From Alteromonas sp. BL110 (GTDB taxonomy: Bacteria; Pseudomonadota; Gammaproteobacteria; Enterobacterales; Alteromonadaceae), in NCBI RefSeq assembly GCF_003443615.1, contig NZ_CP031967.1, positions 682,001-746,000 of the forward strand: a stretch of DNA of 64,000 nt, written 5' to 3'. This document shows positions 1 through 14,700 of this stretch, piece by piece. The first letter of the stretch is position 1. Every line of letters starts with the position of its first letter. The notes beneath the pieces were generated by a model. The model ran no database searches. It was not told where the DNA came from and worked only from the letters and a program-made list of their open reading frames with translations. A program made the translations under genes and the position numbers.

Positions 1-1
1 T

Positions 2-3000
2 AGCGAAGGAGAGTACACAGTAGATGTTACCGTAACGACCCCTGCAGGTAATAGCTCTACCACTACGGTAACAGGCGAAGTAGATACCACAGCGCCGGTG
101 ATCAGCCTTGAACCCATTGGATCAACCAATGATGATACGCCAGTGATCAGTGGAAACACTGACGCAGAACCAGGTGCGGCAGTAACACTAGATATCGTAC
201 ACTCAGACGGTACTACGCAAACAATTACGGCGATAGTGCAAGAAGACGGTAGCTTTAGTGCTGAAGTTCCGCAAGCACTGGCAAACGGCGACTTCACGGT
301 AACCGCTACTGTGTCTGATGTGGCGGGCAATACCGCTTCAACGTCAATCGATGCGGTTATCAATACCCAAGGCCCTAATGTTGTTATTGAAACCGGCTCT
401 CCTACCAATGGTAGTGAAGGCATAGGGGGGTCGTCAGACGCACCTAATTCAGAGGTTGTGGTTGTTATAACCGATAGCGACGGCAACAGCCAGATAATAA
501 CGGGGACAACCGATGAGGATGGTAACTTCAATGTAGCATTCCCTCCTGGCTCTGAAGAGGGCGAATACGATATTGAAGTAACGGTGACTGACGAAAATGG
601 TAATAGCTCTACTGCCACAGCCACTACCGTACTTGATACCACGCCACCAGTTGTGAATATCGACCCGCAAACGGATACTAACGACACAACACCGACTATC
701 TCAGGTAATACAGATTTACCCGCTGGCAGCGAGGTTGCTATTACCGTGACCGATAGTCAGGGTAATACGCAAACCGTCACCGCTGTTGTGGATGAAAACG
801 GGAATTTCAGCGCCGATGTGGACGAAGCTCTGGCACAAGGAAGCTACGAGGTTTCTGTTGAAGCAACCGATGCTGCAGGCAATACAACTACCGCTGTAGA
901 CAACAGTGGCAATATAGACACTACCGCACCAGTACTTACTCTAAACCCACAAACCGACGGCAGTGATACTACGCCAACCATTTCTGGCTCTACCGATTTA
1001 CCTTCTGGTTCAACGGTAACCATTGTGGTTACCGACAGTGCGGGCAACACGCAAACTATCGATACAATCGTTAATGATAACGGTGAATTTACCGTAGACG
1101 TGCAAACGCCTCTTACTGAGGGGGAATTCACTGTAGAGGCCAGTGCTACAGACGATGCGGGCAATACAACGACCGCTACCGAAGACGGCGGCAACATCGA
1201 CACCCAAGCACCGAACATTGCGCTAGAGCCTCTTGGTACAAGTAACGACCCGACACCGACGATTAGTGGTTCGACGAATTTAGAAGCAGGCAGCACGGTT
1301 ACACTTACCGTTACCGATAGTGCTGGAAACAGTCAAACCTTTACTGCCACAGTAGACGCGAACGGCGAATTTAGCGCAGACATTCCTGCTGAACTCGCTG
1401 ATGGTGACTACACGGTTGAAGCAACAGCCACCGATGCTGCGGGAAATAGTGCTTCAACGACACAAACTGGCACCGTGGACAGCAATGCGCCAAGCTTAAC
1501 CCTTGACCCACTAGGTGATGATAACGACACCACACCTACTATCTCGGGTACTACCGATTTACCTGCTGGTAGCACTGTTACACTGTCTGTTACCGACGCG
1601 CTCGGCAATACGCAAACGTTTGCGGCGACGGTAGACGGTTCGGGTAACTTCAGTGTAGATGTGCCCAATCCATTAGCGGAAGGTGAATATAGCGTAACGG
1701 CTACAGCGACCGACGCGAACGGCAATACCGCAACGGCAACGGAAACTGGCGGTAATATCGATATTACATCGCCGCTGGTTAATCTAGATGCTCAAGGCAG
1801 TACTAATGATACTACGCCAATCATTTCTGGTAACACAGATCAAGCGCCAGGTAGCAGTGTCGCAATCACTGTTACTGACAGTGCAGGAAATACACAAACC
1901 TTTGTTGCTGTAGTCGAGAATGACGGTACTTTCTCGGTTGATGTTCCAGCAGAGCTTGCCGACGGTGACTTTACCGTTACCGCCACGGTCACTGACGATG
2001 CGGGCAACCAAGATTCTGCATCAACTCAAGGCAATATTGATACTGCGGCACCAACGCTATCGCTTGATCCACAAGATGTGGGCAACGATACTACACCGCT
2101 TATTAGCGGAACGACAGATTTACCACAAGGCAGCACGGTAACAATAGTGGTCACTGATAGCTTAGGTAATCAGCAAACTATTGAAGCCGTTGTAGATGGA
2201 AATGGAGGCTTTAGCGCTGAAGTACCTAGCGCATTGGCAGAAGGTAACTACTCCGTTACAGCAACCGCTGCCGATGAAAATGGAAATACCGCTAGCGTGA
2301 CAGAAAACGGCGGCATTGTAGATACAACCGCACCATCGTTATCTTTAAATCCAGTGGGTTCTGGCAACGATACCACACCGACTCTATCAGGCAGCACAGA
2401 TTTGCCTGAAGGAAGTGTTGTCTCGCTAACGGTCGTAGATAGCGCTGGTAACACACAAACTATCAACACCTTGGTTGATGCCAACGGCAACTTCTCTGTC
2501 GATGTACCGCAAGAACTTGCTGATGGAAACTTTACAGCTACTGCCACGGTAGAAGACGCTGCAGGTAATGAGGCGACAGACAGCACAACAGGCAACATTA
2601 ATACTAGTGCTCCTACATTAGTGCTAGATGGACAAGGCGAAACGAATGACAGTACACCCGCTATTTCAGGTACCACCAACTTGCCTGAAGGAAGCACGGT
2701 TACCTTAACCGTAACGGATAGCACAGGTAACACGCAAACGATTACCGCGACAGTAGGTGCAGACGGTGCATTTAGTGCAGATGTTACCACCCCACTCGCT
2801 GATGGCGCTTACACCGTTACTGCTAGCGCAACTGACGGCGATGGCAACACGACAACAGTAACCGACAATGGTGGCATTGTAGATACCACCGCGCCTACGC
2901 TTACCCTAGAAAACCCTGGCAGCACGGGTGACACCACGCCTACGCTTGCAGGCACGACAGACCTTCCTCAAGGAAGCACGGTTACACTTGTCGTAACAGA

Positions 3001-6000
3001 TAGCGCTGGAAACACGCAAACTGTCAATGCGCTGGTCGATGCAGATGGTAGCTTTAGTGTCGATGTGCCAAACGCACTAGCTGACGGCGACTTTACTGTG
3101 ACTGCCAGTGCAACCGACAGTGCAGGCAATACCGCAAATGCTAATACAACAGGTAATGTAGATAGCCAAGCGCCACTGTTAACCCTTGACACGCAAGGCG
3201 CTACCAGCGACGTAACTCCTACTATCTCAGGTACTACTGATGTTGCTCCCGGCACACTGGTTACCATTACTGTAGTCGATGCCAATGGTGACTCGCAAAG
3301 CTTCCAGGCAGCCGTGCAAGCAGATGGAACATTCAGTGCGGACGTGCCTAATGCACTGGCCGAGGGCGACTTCACCGTTACGGCCACAGTAAGCGATGCA
3401 CAAGGCAACACCGCGACGGCAAACGAAACAAATGGAAGTATTGATACACAAGCGCCTGTTGTTAACGTTAACCCGTTAGATTCAGGTAATGACACTACGC
3501 CGATTATTTCAGGTAACACAGATTTACCCGAAGGTGCTGTCGTGTTGCTCACCGTAACCGACAGCAATGGCGACACCCAAACCATCAACGCATTGGTTGA
3601 TGCAGATGGCAACTTCGCTTCAGAGGTATTGTCTCCACTGCCAGAAGGAGATTACAGCGTCGAAGTTACTGCAACAGATGATGCAGGTAATTCAACAACC
3701 ACAACTGAGGACGGTGGCAATATTGACACCACCGCCCCTGTACTTACGCTAAATCCGCAGGGCACAGGCAACGATGAAACGCCTAGCATATCGGGCAGCA
3801 CTGATTTAGCACCGGGAAGCACAGTAACGTTAACCGTCACAGATAGCGCAGGCAATACACAAACCTTTGACGCCATTGTGGACGCAAATGGCGACTTCAG
3901 CGCGGATGTGCCAAACGCTATACCTGACGGCAGCTACACGGTAACAGCAAGTGCCTCAGACGATGCAGGTAATACAACCACCACCTCTGATACCGGTACG
4001 CTAGATACCAGCGCCCCTGCACTGACACTAGATGCGCAAGTTACGGTGAGCGATACTACACCAACCATTTCGGGTACGACTGACCTACCCGCGGGTTCAA
4101 CCGTGACGCTTTTTGTCACTGACAGTGCAGGTAACACCCAAACCTTTACTGCACTTGTTGATGCGAGCGGTAACTTTAGTGCTGATGTCCCCACGCCTCT
4201 TGCCGAGGGTGATTACTCAGTAACGGCTACCGCTACTGACAGCAACGGAAATAGTGCCTCTGTCACCGAAAATAACGGTATCGTCGATACCGTCCCCCCT
4301 GTTATCTCGCTAGATGCGCTGGGGTCAAATAACGATAGTACGCCTACCATTTCAGGCTCTACGGACTTAGCAGCAGGTGAGAGCGTAACGCTGTCGATCA
4401 CCGATAACACTGGCAATACACAAACTGTGACCGCAACGGTTGACGCAAACGGCAACTTTACTGTTGATGTACCAGCCGCACTCGCCGAAGGTGACTATAC
4501 GGTTACTGCAACGGCCACCGACGATGCTGGCAACAGTGCGTCGGCCAATGCAACAGGCACCATAGACACCACAGCGCCTGCCCTAACCTTAGACCCTCAA
4601 GGGTTAGGCAACGATACAACGCCAACCATTTCGGGAAGTACAGATCTAGCCGAAGGTAGCGTGATCTCCTTGGTTATCACAGATAGTGCAGGCAACATTC
4701 AAACGATTACAGCAACAGTTGACGCTGCAGGAAACTTTACGGTTGATATACCCGCGGAACTTGCTGAGGGCTCGTACAGTGTTGAAGCTACCGCCACTGA
4801 TGAAGCAGGCAACAGCACGTCGGTTCTCGATAATTCAGGCGTAATCGACATCACGCCACCTGAGCTAAATCTTGAAGAATTAACACCAGAAAATAACCTA
4901 ACGCCAACCATTTCTGGCACCACAAACCTTCCAGCTGGAGCCATTGTCACATTAACGGTGGTCGACAGTGCGGGTAATACGCAAACCTTTGCAGCAACGG
5001 TACAAACCGACGGTAGTTTTGCAGCCAACGTACCTTCACCACTAGCTGAAGGTGACTATACAGTTACCGCAACGGCTCAAGACGCGGCGGGCAACCAAGG
5101 CTCTGACTCTGAAACGGGTGGAAGCGTTGATACCACAGCACCAGTGATTACCTTAGATGCATTTGGTACAGGAAACGATAACACACCAACTATTAGCGGA
5201 AATACCGACCTAGCAGCAGGAAGCACAGTAACTATCATCGTAACTGACAGTGTTGGCACGGTTCAGTCCTTTACTGCAACTGTTGATGCTAACGGCGACT
5301 TCAGTGCAGATGTGCCTATTCCTATGGCTGACGGAAACTTCGACGTCACTGCGACGGCCACTGATGCTGCTGGTAATACTGCTACAGATACAGTGAGTGG
5401 CGACATAAACTCTGCCGTGCCTACCCTATCGTTAGATCCCCTTGGGTCGAGCAACGACACGACGCCGACTATTTCAGGTGACACCGACTTAGCGCCAGGT
5501 AGCACTATAACGCTAACTGTGACTGACAGTGGTGGAAACACACAAACATTCAGTGCCATAGTGCAAGGCGATGGAAGCTTTACGGCTGATGTTCCTGCAA
5601 GCTTACCTGAAGGTGACTATTCTGTTACTGCCACCGCCACTGACGGCGCTGGCAACAGTGCATCGGTAACTGAAAATGGCGGTAACATCGATACCACAGC
5701 CCCATCGATAACCATCGATTCACAAGGGCTTGGCAATGATGCAACGCCGTCTATCTCTGGCACCACAGACCTCAATGCTGGCGACACAGTTAGCATAAGC
5801 GTGACAGACAGCGCTGGAAATACCCAAACATTCACAGCAACTGTTCAAAACGATGGCACTTACAGTGCTGATGTTCCTGCCGATTTAGCTGAAGGCAGTT
5901 TCAGTGTGACCGTCACTGCGACTGACGATGCGGGTAATTCAGCAACCGCAATAGATAATAACGGCATCATAGATACAGCAGCCCCCACCGTAACGTTAGA

Positions 6001-8780
6001 CACACAAGGCCTAACCAACGACGCTACACCGACTATATCGGGAACCACCGACTTGGCTGCGGGAAACACTGTAAGCATTAGCGTGACTGACAGCCAGGGC
6101 AATACGCAAACTTTCACTGCCACCGTTCAAGGGAACGGTAGCTTTAGCGCTGATGTGCCAGCTGACCTTGCAGAAGGCGACTACACAGTAGAAGTGACGG
6201 CGACTGATGATGCAGGTAATCAAAACACAGCGGTTGATAACGAGGGTACAGTTGACACCACACCGCCTGTTATTAACCTTGACCCAGTGACCAGCGGCAA
6301 TGACGCCACGCCAATATTAAGTGGTACTACCGACTTGCCAGAGAGAACAACAATTACACTGGTTGTCACCGATGCAGGCGGTAATGTACAGAATCTTACT
6401 GCTACGGTGGATGCGGGTGGCGCTTTCTCAGTTGAAGTACCTAGCGCCCTTGTCGACGGCAACTATGATGTGACGGCTAGTGCGAGCGATGCTGCGGGCA
6501 ATAGCACGACCATTACTGATAGCGGCAATATTGATGCTAGCGCCCCGGACATTACGCTAGATGCCCTTGGCCAGACAAACGACGCTACGCCTCTTATTTC
6601 TGGAACAACTACCGCGCCAGTTGGTGCCGTTGTCACTTTAACAGTGACAGATAGTGCTGGAGCAGTTCAAACCTTTACTGCAACAGTGCAAGGAGATGGC
6701 ACCTTCAGCGTAAGCGTACCGTCAGATTTGGCCGAAGGTAGCTACACAGTTGTCGCAGAAGTAACTGACGGTGCCGGAAATACAGGCTCTGACTCTGAAA
6801 CTGGCGGTGTGGTAGATACCACATCACCCGCTATTGATGTGGCAGAGCAAGGTGTTGGCAATGATGCAACGCCAACCATTAGCGGCACGACTGACCAGCC
6901 AGCTGGAAGCACGGTTTCCATTACCGTCACTGATAACGCTGGTAATATACAAACCTTAACAGCAACCGTACAAAGCGACGGTTCCTTTAGTGTAGAGGTG
7001 CCTGCCGATTTGTCGGAGGGTAACTACACGGTTGAGGCTACGGTTGTAGACGAAGCTGGCAATTCAGCATCGGACGCTGAAAGCGGCGTCATCGATACAA
7101 TTTCACCTGTTATTACGCTGGACGACCCAGGTACAATTAGCGACTCAACGCCAAGCATTAGCGGTACTGTAGATTTACCGCAAGGTTCTACAGTGCAGAT
7201 AACAGTTGTTGATAGTGCGGGTAATACCCAGGTGTTCTCTGCGTTGGTTGCCGCGGGCGGCGTATTCTCTGCCGACGTACCAGCGGCGATGGCTGAAGCA
7301 AACTTCACTGTATCTGCAACCGCCACAGATGAAGCAAACAACAGTACAACCGATAACGAAGCAGGCGTAGTTGATACGCTTGTACCTACACTTACTATAA
7401 ATGTTGCCGATACCACTAACGACGCGACGCCACTCATTACCGGTACAACCGATGAACCAGCAGGCTCTGTGGTCACCATTTTGGTAACCGATAGTGCTGG
7501 TGCAACCCAGACCTTAAGTGCAGTGGTACAGAGTGATGGCACTTTCTCTATATCCCCGGGTACCGATTTAGCTGAAGGCGACTTCACGATAAGCGCTAGC
7601 GTCAGTGATGAGGCAGGTAATACAGCGACAGCAAATGATATAGGAAGCGTAGATACTACAGCTCCATCTCTAACCTTAACACCACTTGAGGAAGGCAATG
7701 ACACAACCCCTACTCTGTCTGGTAGCACTAACCTAGAGCAAGGCAGTGAAGTTACTCTTGTGGTAACCGACAGCGCAGGAAATGTACAAACCATCACAGC
7801 TACAGTTGATGTAAATGGAAACTTTACAGTGGATGTGCCTGCGCCTTTGGCTGAAGGTGCATACAGTGTAGAAGCCACGGCGAGTGATGAAGCGGGTAAT
7901 AGTACTACCGTCGTAGACAATACAGGCGTTATTGATACGACAGCCCCTACTCTATTGTTAGATACACTAGCCCCAGACAGTGACACTACACCTACAATAT
8001 CAGGGAATACTGACCTGCCTGCAGGTGCTACGGTAACGATTACGGTTACAGATAACGCAGGTGTAAGCCAAACCTTCGATGCAACCGTTCAGGGAGACGG
8101 CAGTTTCTCGGCCGATGTGCCTAACCCAGTGGCTGAAGGAGGCTATACCGTCACAGCGGTTGCCCAAGACCCAGCCGGCAATGAGACTATTGCCACTGAA
8201 ACGAACGGTAGCGTAGACACTACCGCGCCGACTATCAACTTAGATGCACAAGGCACAGGTAACGACACCACGCCGACGATCACCGGTAGCACCGATTTAA
8301 GCCCAGGTAGTTCAGTGACCATAACCGTCACCGACAGTGCAGGAGCAGAACAGACATTTACGGCTATTGTCGACAGCAACGGTAATTTTAGCGCAGACGT
8401 GCCCAATACGATGGCAGACGGAAACTTCGACGTTACTGCTACCGCCACTGATGCCGCAGGAAACTCGGCGTCTGATACCACCAGCGGAAATATTGACACC
8501 GCCGTACCAAACCTAACCTTAGACTCGCTTGGTACAGGAAACGATACAACCCCAACCATCTCTGGTACTACAGATATTGCGCCAGGCAGCACCGTATCTA
8601 TCAGCGTTACTGATAATGCTGGTAATACGCAAACATTTGGCGCCTTTGTTCAAGCCAACGGTACCTACTCTGTAGATGTGCCAGCGGCCTTATCTGAAGG
8701 TAATTATTCTGTCACTGCAACTGCCACTGATGCCTCGGGCAATACGGCAACTGCAAACGAAAATGGTGGAATTATCGATA
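2..8780 (+). repeat. About 31 tandem Ig-like repeats (type A, ~93 residues)
   Basis: I count 31 occurrences of a core motif of the form GxxNDTTPTISGTTDLPAGS. Each is followed by TVTLTVTDSAGNTQTF, a VDANGNFSADVP strand and an LAEGDYTVTATATD strand, and the next unit begins with DTTAP. The average period is about 280 bp. Units differ by many substitutions, so this is an old, diverged array. The second unit is the most divergent and lacks the NDTTP motif. The fold resembles bacterial Ig-like domains of the BapA type. Confidence 0.85.
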
Positions 8781-11700
8781 CTACTGCAGCTGCTGCACCT
8801 ACTGTTGATGCGGGCAATGGTACTGAAATTACCGGTACTGCCGAAGCAGGATCTGTCGTAAACGTAGACGTTGACGGAGACGGCACACCTGATTTCACGG
8901 TAACTGCTGATAACGATGGTAACTGGTCAGTAACACCCTCTACACCGCTAGCAGATGGCGTGGTTGTAACGGCAACAGCTACCGATGAAGCAGGCAATGT
9001 CAGTGCACCAGCGTCTGATACCGTAGACGCTGTTGCGCCAATCGTTGACTTCAACGACCTAACAACCAACGATACAACCCCTGCGCTGACAGGCACAGTG
9101 GATGATGGTAACGCTACGGTAGTCGTTACCATCAACGGTATAGATTACCCCGCCACCAATAACGGTAACGGCACGTGGACACTGGCTGACGATGAAGTCA
9201 CAGCCCTCGCTGAAGGCACTTATACGGCCACGGTAACAGCCACAGATCCTGACGGTAACACTGCCACCAACACAGGCACGGTTATCGTTGATACCACAGC
9301 ACCAGCAATACCTACTGTTGATGCAGGTAATGGCACTGAAATTACCGGTACCGCTGAAGCAGGCGCAACCGTAAATGTGGACGTGGATGGCGACGGCACG
9401 CCAGACTTCACCGTAATCGCTGATGGCGACGGCAATTGGAGCGTGACGCCTGATACACCGCTGGCCGATGGCGCGGTTGTAACGGCAACGGCCACTGATG
9501 AAGCAGGCAATGTCAGTGCGCCAGCGTCGGATACGGTAGATGCTGTTGCGCCAGTCGTTTCAATCAATGATTTAACCACTAATGACGCTACACCAGAGCT
9601 AACGGGAACGGTTGACGATCTAAGCGCTATCGTAGTAGTGACCATTGATGGCGTGGACTACACCGCAACTAACAATGGCGATGGAAGTTGGACCCTGGCT
9701 GACGATGCAGTGGCTACACTTGCAGATGGTAGCTATACCGCTACGGTTACTGCCACTGATGCCGATGGCAATGTGGGTTCAAATTCAGGAACGGTAGTTA
9801 TTGATACTACACCACCTGCAATCCCTACTGTAGATGCTGGCAATGGCACCGAAATTACTGGTACCGCCGAAGCAGGGGCAACAGTGAATGTGGACGTGGA
9901 TGGCGACGGCACGCCAGACTTCACCGTCACAGCAGATGGCGACGGCAATTGGAGCGTGACGCCTGATACACCGCTTGCCGATGGCGTAATTGTGACCGTA
10001 ACGGCAACTGACGCAGCGGGCAACATTAGTAACCCCGCCTCAGATACGGTTGACGCAGTGGCTCCAACCGTCACCTTTGATGATTTAACCACCAACGATA
10101 CAACCCCTGCGCTGACAGGCACAGTGGACGATGGTAACGCTACGGTAGTCGTTACCATCAACGGTATAGATTACCCCGCCACTAATAACGGTAACGGTAC
10201 TTGGACACTGACTGACGATGAAGTCACTGCCCTCGCCGAAGGTACTTATACAGCCACGGTAACAGCCACAGATCCTGACGGTAACACTGCCACCAACACA
10301 GGCACGGTTATCGTTGATACCACGGCACCAGCAATACCTACTGTTGATGCAGGCAACGGCACTGAAATTACCGGCACAGCCGAAGCGGGCGCAACGGTAA
10401 ATGTGGATGTAAACGGAGACGGCACGCCAGATTTCACCGTCATCGCTGATGGCGACGGCAATTGGAGCGTAACGCCAGACACACCAATAGCAGATGGAGT
10501 TGTAGTAACGGCAACAGCTACTGATGAAGCGGGTAACACCAGTGGGCCTGCATCTGACACGGTAGACGCCGTGGCACCTGTCGTAACCATCAATGATATA
10601 ACGACCAACGACATTACGCCTGCGCTAACAGGTACGGTTGATGACCCAACGGCTACTGTAGTAGTCACCATTGACGGCGTTGACTACACCGCTGCAAATA
10701 ATGGCGACGGTACGTGGACGCTGGCCGATGACGTAGTCGCTACACTCGCTGAAGGTAGTTACCCAACATCTGTCACTGCAACTGATGATGCGGGTAATAC
10801 CGATACCGATACAGGTACAGCGATAATTGATACCACCGCGCCTACGGTTGCAATAAACGAACTTACTACCAATGACACCACGCCAGAACTTATTGGTACG
10901 GTGAACGATCCGAATGCGGTTGTGGTGGTAACGATTGATGGCAATGATTACACCGCTACCAACAATGGTGATGGCACCTGGACGCTGGCTGACAACACAG
11001 TTGCTGCGCTAGCAGAAGGCAGTTACCCAACATCTGTTACTGCAACTGACGCCGCGGGTAATACTGTCACCAACACAGGTACAGTGGTAATTGATACTAC
11101 CGCACCTACCGTTGCAATAAACGATCTAACCACCAACGATACCACGCCAGAACTTATCGGTACGGTGAACGACCCCAATGCGGTTGTGGTGGTAACGATT
11201 GACGGCAACGACTATACCGCCACCAATAACGGAGACGGCACATGGACGTTAGCCGATGACGTAGTCGCCACGCTAGCAGAAGGCAGCTACCCAACTTCGG
11301 TAAGCGCTACAGACGCCGCGGGTAATACTGTCACCAACACAGGTACAGTGGTAATTGATACTACCGCACCTACGGTTGCAATAAACGATCTAACCACCAA
11401 CGACACTACTCCAGAGCTTACCGGTACGGTGAACGACCCCAATGCGGTTGTGGTGGTAACGATTGACGGCAACGACTATACCGCCACCAATAACGGAGAC
11501 GGCACATGGACGTTAGCCGATGACGTAGTCGCCACGCTAGCAGAAGGCAGCTACCCAACTTCGGTAAGCGCTACAGACGCCGCGGGCAACACTGTCACCA
11601 ACACAGGTACAGTAATAATTGATACCACCGCGCCTACGGTTGCAATAAACGATCTAACCACAAACGACACTACGCCAGAGCTTACTGGTACGGTGAACGA

Positions 11701-14700
11701 CCCCAATGCGGTTGTGGTGGTAACGATTGATGGCAATGATTACACCGCTACCAACAATGGTGATGGAACATGGACAATAACTGACAACGCAGTTGCTACG
11801 CTTGCAGAAGGCAGCTACCCAACATCGGTAAGCGCTACAGACGCCGCGGGCAACACTGTCACCAACACAGGTACAGTAATAATTGATACCACCGCGCCTA
11901 CGGTAGGTATTGACGATCTAACTACCAACGACACCACGCCAGAACTTACCGGTACGGTGAACGATCCGAATGCGGTTGTAGTGGTAACGATTGACGGCAA
12001 TGATTACACCGCTACAAATAACGGAGACGGTACATGGACGCTAGCTGACAATATTGTCGCCCTGTTAGCTGAAGGCAATTACACGGCTGTAGTTACCGCT
12101 ACAGATGCTGTGGGTAATTCTGACTCAGCTTCAGGTTCAGTTGTTATCGATACCAGTATTGATGAAAACAATAATGGTCAAACGGTAACGTTCGACAGTA
12201 TCTCAAATGACTCTGGGGTGGTTGGAGACTTTGTAACTAGCGATAGCACGCTTATCTTTAATGGAACGGTTGACCTTAATGACAACACTACCCTAACCGT
12301 TACCGTTGACGGCACGTCCTATACCTTTGGCACTGACCCTGAACTTACCATTGATGGCAGTGGCAACTGGAGTCTTGATTTAACAGGCACAACGCTACCA
12401 GCAGGTACCTACGCGGTGGTGGCAACAGTTACAGACGAAGCAGGTAACTCGGCGAGCACAGCAAGTCAAAATGTTGTTGTACAGGCTCTTGATGCTATAA
12501 ACGACGGCAACACCGTCGATATGGGCGAACCTGTGGTCACGGTCAACCCACCGGAAACTACTAGCAACGTAGATGTTATCGGCTTAGCCGAGGCTACGGG
12601 CGGTGTTGATGCGAGTGCATCCTTTACCGTTTCCCCTAACCATGTAGGTGAAGTGCTAGTAGAGGTTGACCAAATAGCACTGGTGGCTGTTGCGGATGCC
12701 TACGTTGTTGAAGTGTATGACGATAGCGGCCAACTTGTTTACAAAGGAGTAAGCGCAAACTCTCAACTTGCCGATGTCGGTGGCCTAGACATTTTTGATG
12801 TTACCGGCGACGAGACCATTTCGTTCACGTTGGCAGGCCTTGATGCTGGCAACTACAGTGTGGTGGTCCGCAATGATGAGAACTTACTTGAAGACTTGCT
12901 AGACAACGACAATAGTAACGATGTTAACCTTCAAGAACTTGGTTCAGCTGGCGTTGTACTTGGACCAGACAATCAAACAGTCGTTCTTGATACTATTGAA
13001 ACAACGTTAAATACCGGCGTTTTGGGAGTTCCAATTGGTACGGTTGGTACGCAAGTAAGGGGAGTACTAGAAACACTTCTGGAAGCCACCACAGTAATTG
13101 GCGCGGGCCAGCTTGTTAATTTACTTACCGCGCCTCTTGATGCAATTGGTTTAACCGGCTTCCTTGATGACATTCTAAGTGTCATTGCCGATGCATTGCT
13201 CAGCAATACATTAACCTTATTGCAAGACACTGACATCACCACCACATTAACCGAATACACCTATACGGGTGATTTGGTGGCCCAAGGCAACCTAATCGAC
13301 GGTGATATTAGCGGCGTAGGTGTCGACACTATCTTAGACGGTGCCCAAGTAACATTGGTTACCAACGCCTCTGGGGACAGTGTGGCTGTTCCTGCTACCG
13401 GTACCGTTACTATTCAAGGTAACTATGGCGTACTGGAAATTGCTGCAGACGGCACTTACACCTATACCGCCGATGGTGACCGCAGTGCAATTGGCCAGGA
13501 CGAAGTGTTTAATTACACCCTTTCAGATGGTGAAACTTCTGATATTGCGGCGCTTACCATCAACATATCTGGCAGCGACTTCCCGCCGGTAGTAGCTCAA
13601 ACCGATAACAATGACATGGAGCTAGGTGCACAAACGGCCATTGTGAATGCACCCGTTACCGACAGTGACTTCCAAGTGCTTGGCTTAACCGAAGGCTCAC
13701 CAGCAGCGGGCTCGCCAGAGGCTAGCACCACACTTACCGTTGATGCTGGTTTCTTTGGCGAAGTGGTTGTAGAAGTTAGCCAAACAGCGTTAGTCGCCGT
13801 CGCTGATGCGTATCGTGTTGATATTATAGATGCCGATGGCAACGTGGTCGCCTCAGCTATGACGCCGGACAATCCGTTAATAGGTGATGTAGCTGGCGTA
13901 AACCTAATCGGAGTAACCGGTGACGATACGCTGGTTGCGAAATTCTCTGGGCTACCTGCCGGAGATTACACCGTGGTTGTGCGCAATGATGAAAGTGCCC
14001 TTGAGACACTATTCGATCAAAATAGCGACGGCTCGATTACGCTAACAGAATTAGGTGATGGCGGCGTAGTGCTTGGCGAAGAAAACCAAGAAGTAGTTCT
14101 AACTGCTGTTGAGGCCGCACTAAACGGCACCAACGCCAGCGTATTAAATGGGCTTGGTTTAGGTACAGTTGTACGCAACTTCATTCTGGAGCCAGCTTTA
14201 GGTGCAGCAGATAGCATAGGCGCAGGCGACTTAGTCAGCACTATAACTAATGGCCTCAACGCTCTTGGATTGGGCCTTCTAGCCGATAGCGTGTTGGATG
14301 CGGTTGCGGCAGCATTGCTAAGTAATACACTTACCTTGCTTCAGTCTACCGATATAACTTCAACACTAACGGAATATCAGTTTGAAGGTAGCACGACAAC
14401 ATCAGGTAATGTAATCGATGCCGCTAATACAGGCGATGTAGCCGATAGCATTGCTGAGGGTGGTGTGGTGACGCAAGTTACCCATACCAATGGTGAGTCG
14501 GTGACTGTATTGGGCACTGGGCTATCGGGCATTACTATTGAAGGTGATTATGGCGACCTCACCATATTTGAAGACGGCAGCTACACCTACGTAGCTAACG
14601 GTGTACGCGACGGCTTGGGTAGTACAGATAGCTTTAGCTACACCATTTCAGATGGTACGAATACCTCTACCGCCAATCTTAACTTTAATTTGTCAGGGCA

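Noticed and set aside
844..12000. Many long minus-strand open frames under the adhesin (for example 7024-7986)
   Set aside because: They recur with the repeat period (264 bp in the 10.8-12.0 kb block) and have low-complexity Val/Ser/Pro/Ala products. They are shadows created by the codon composition of the repeats.
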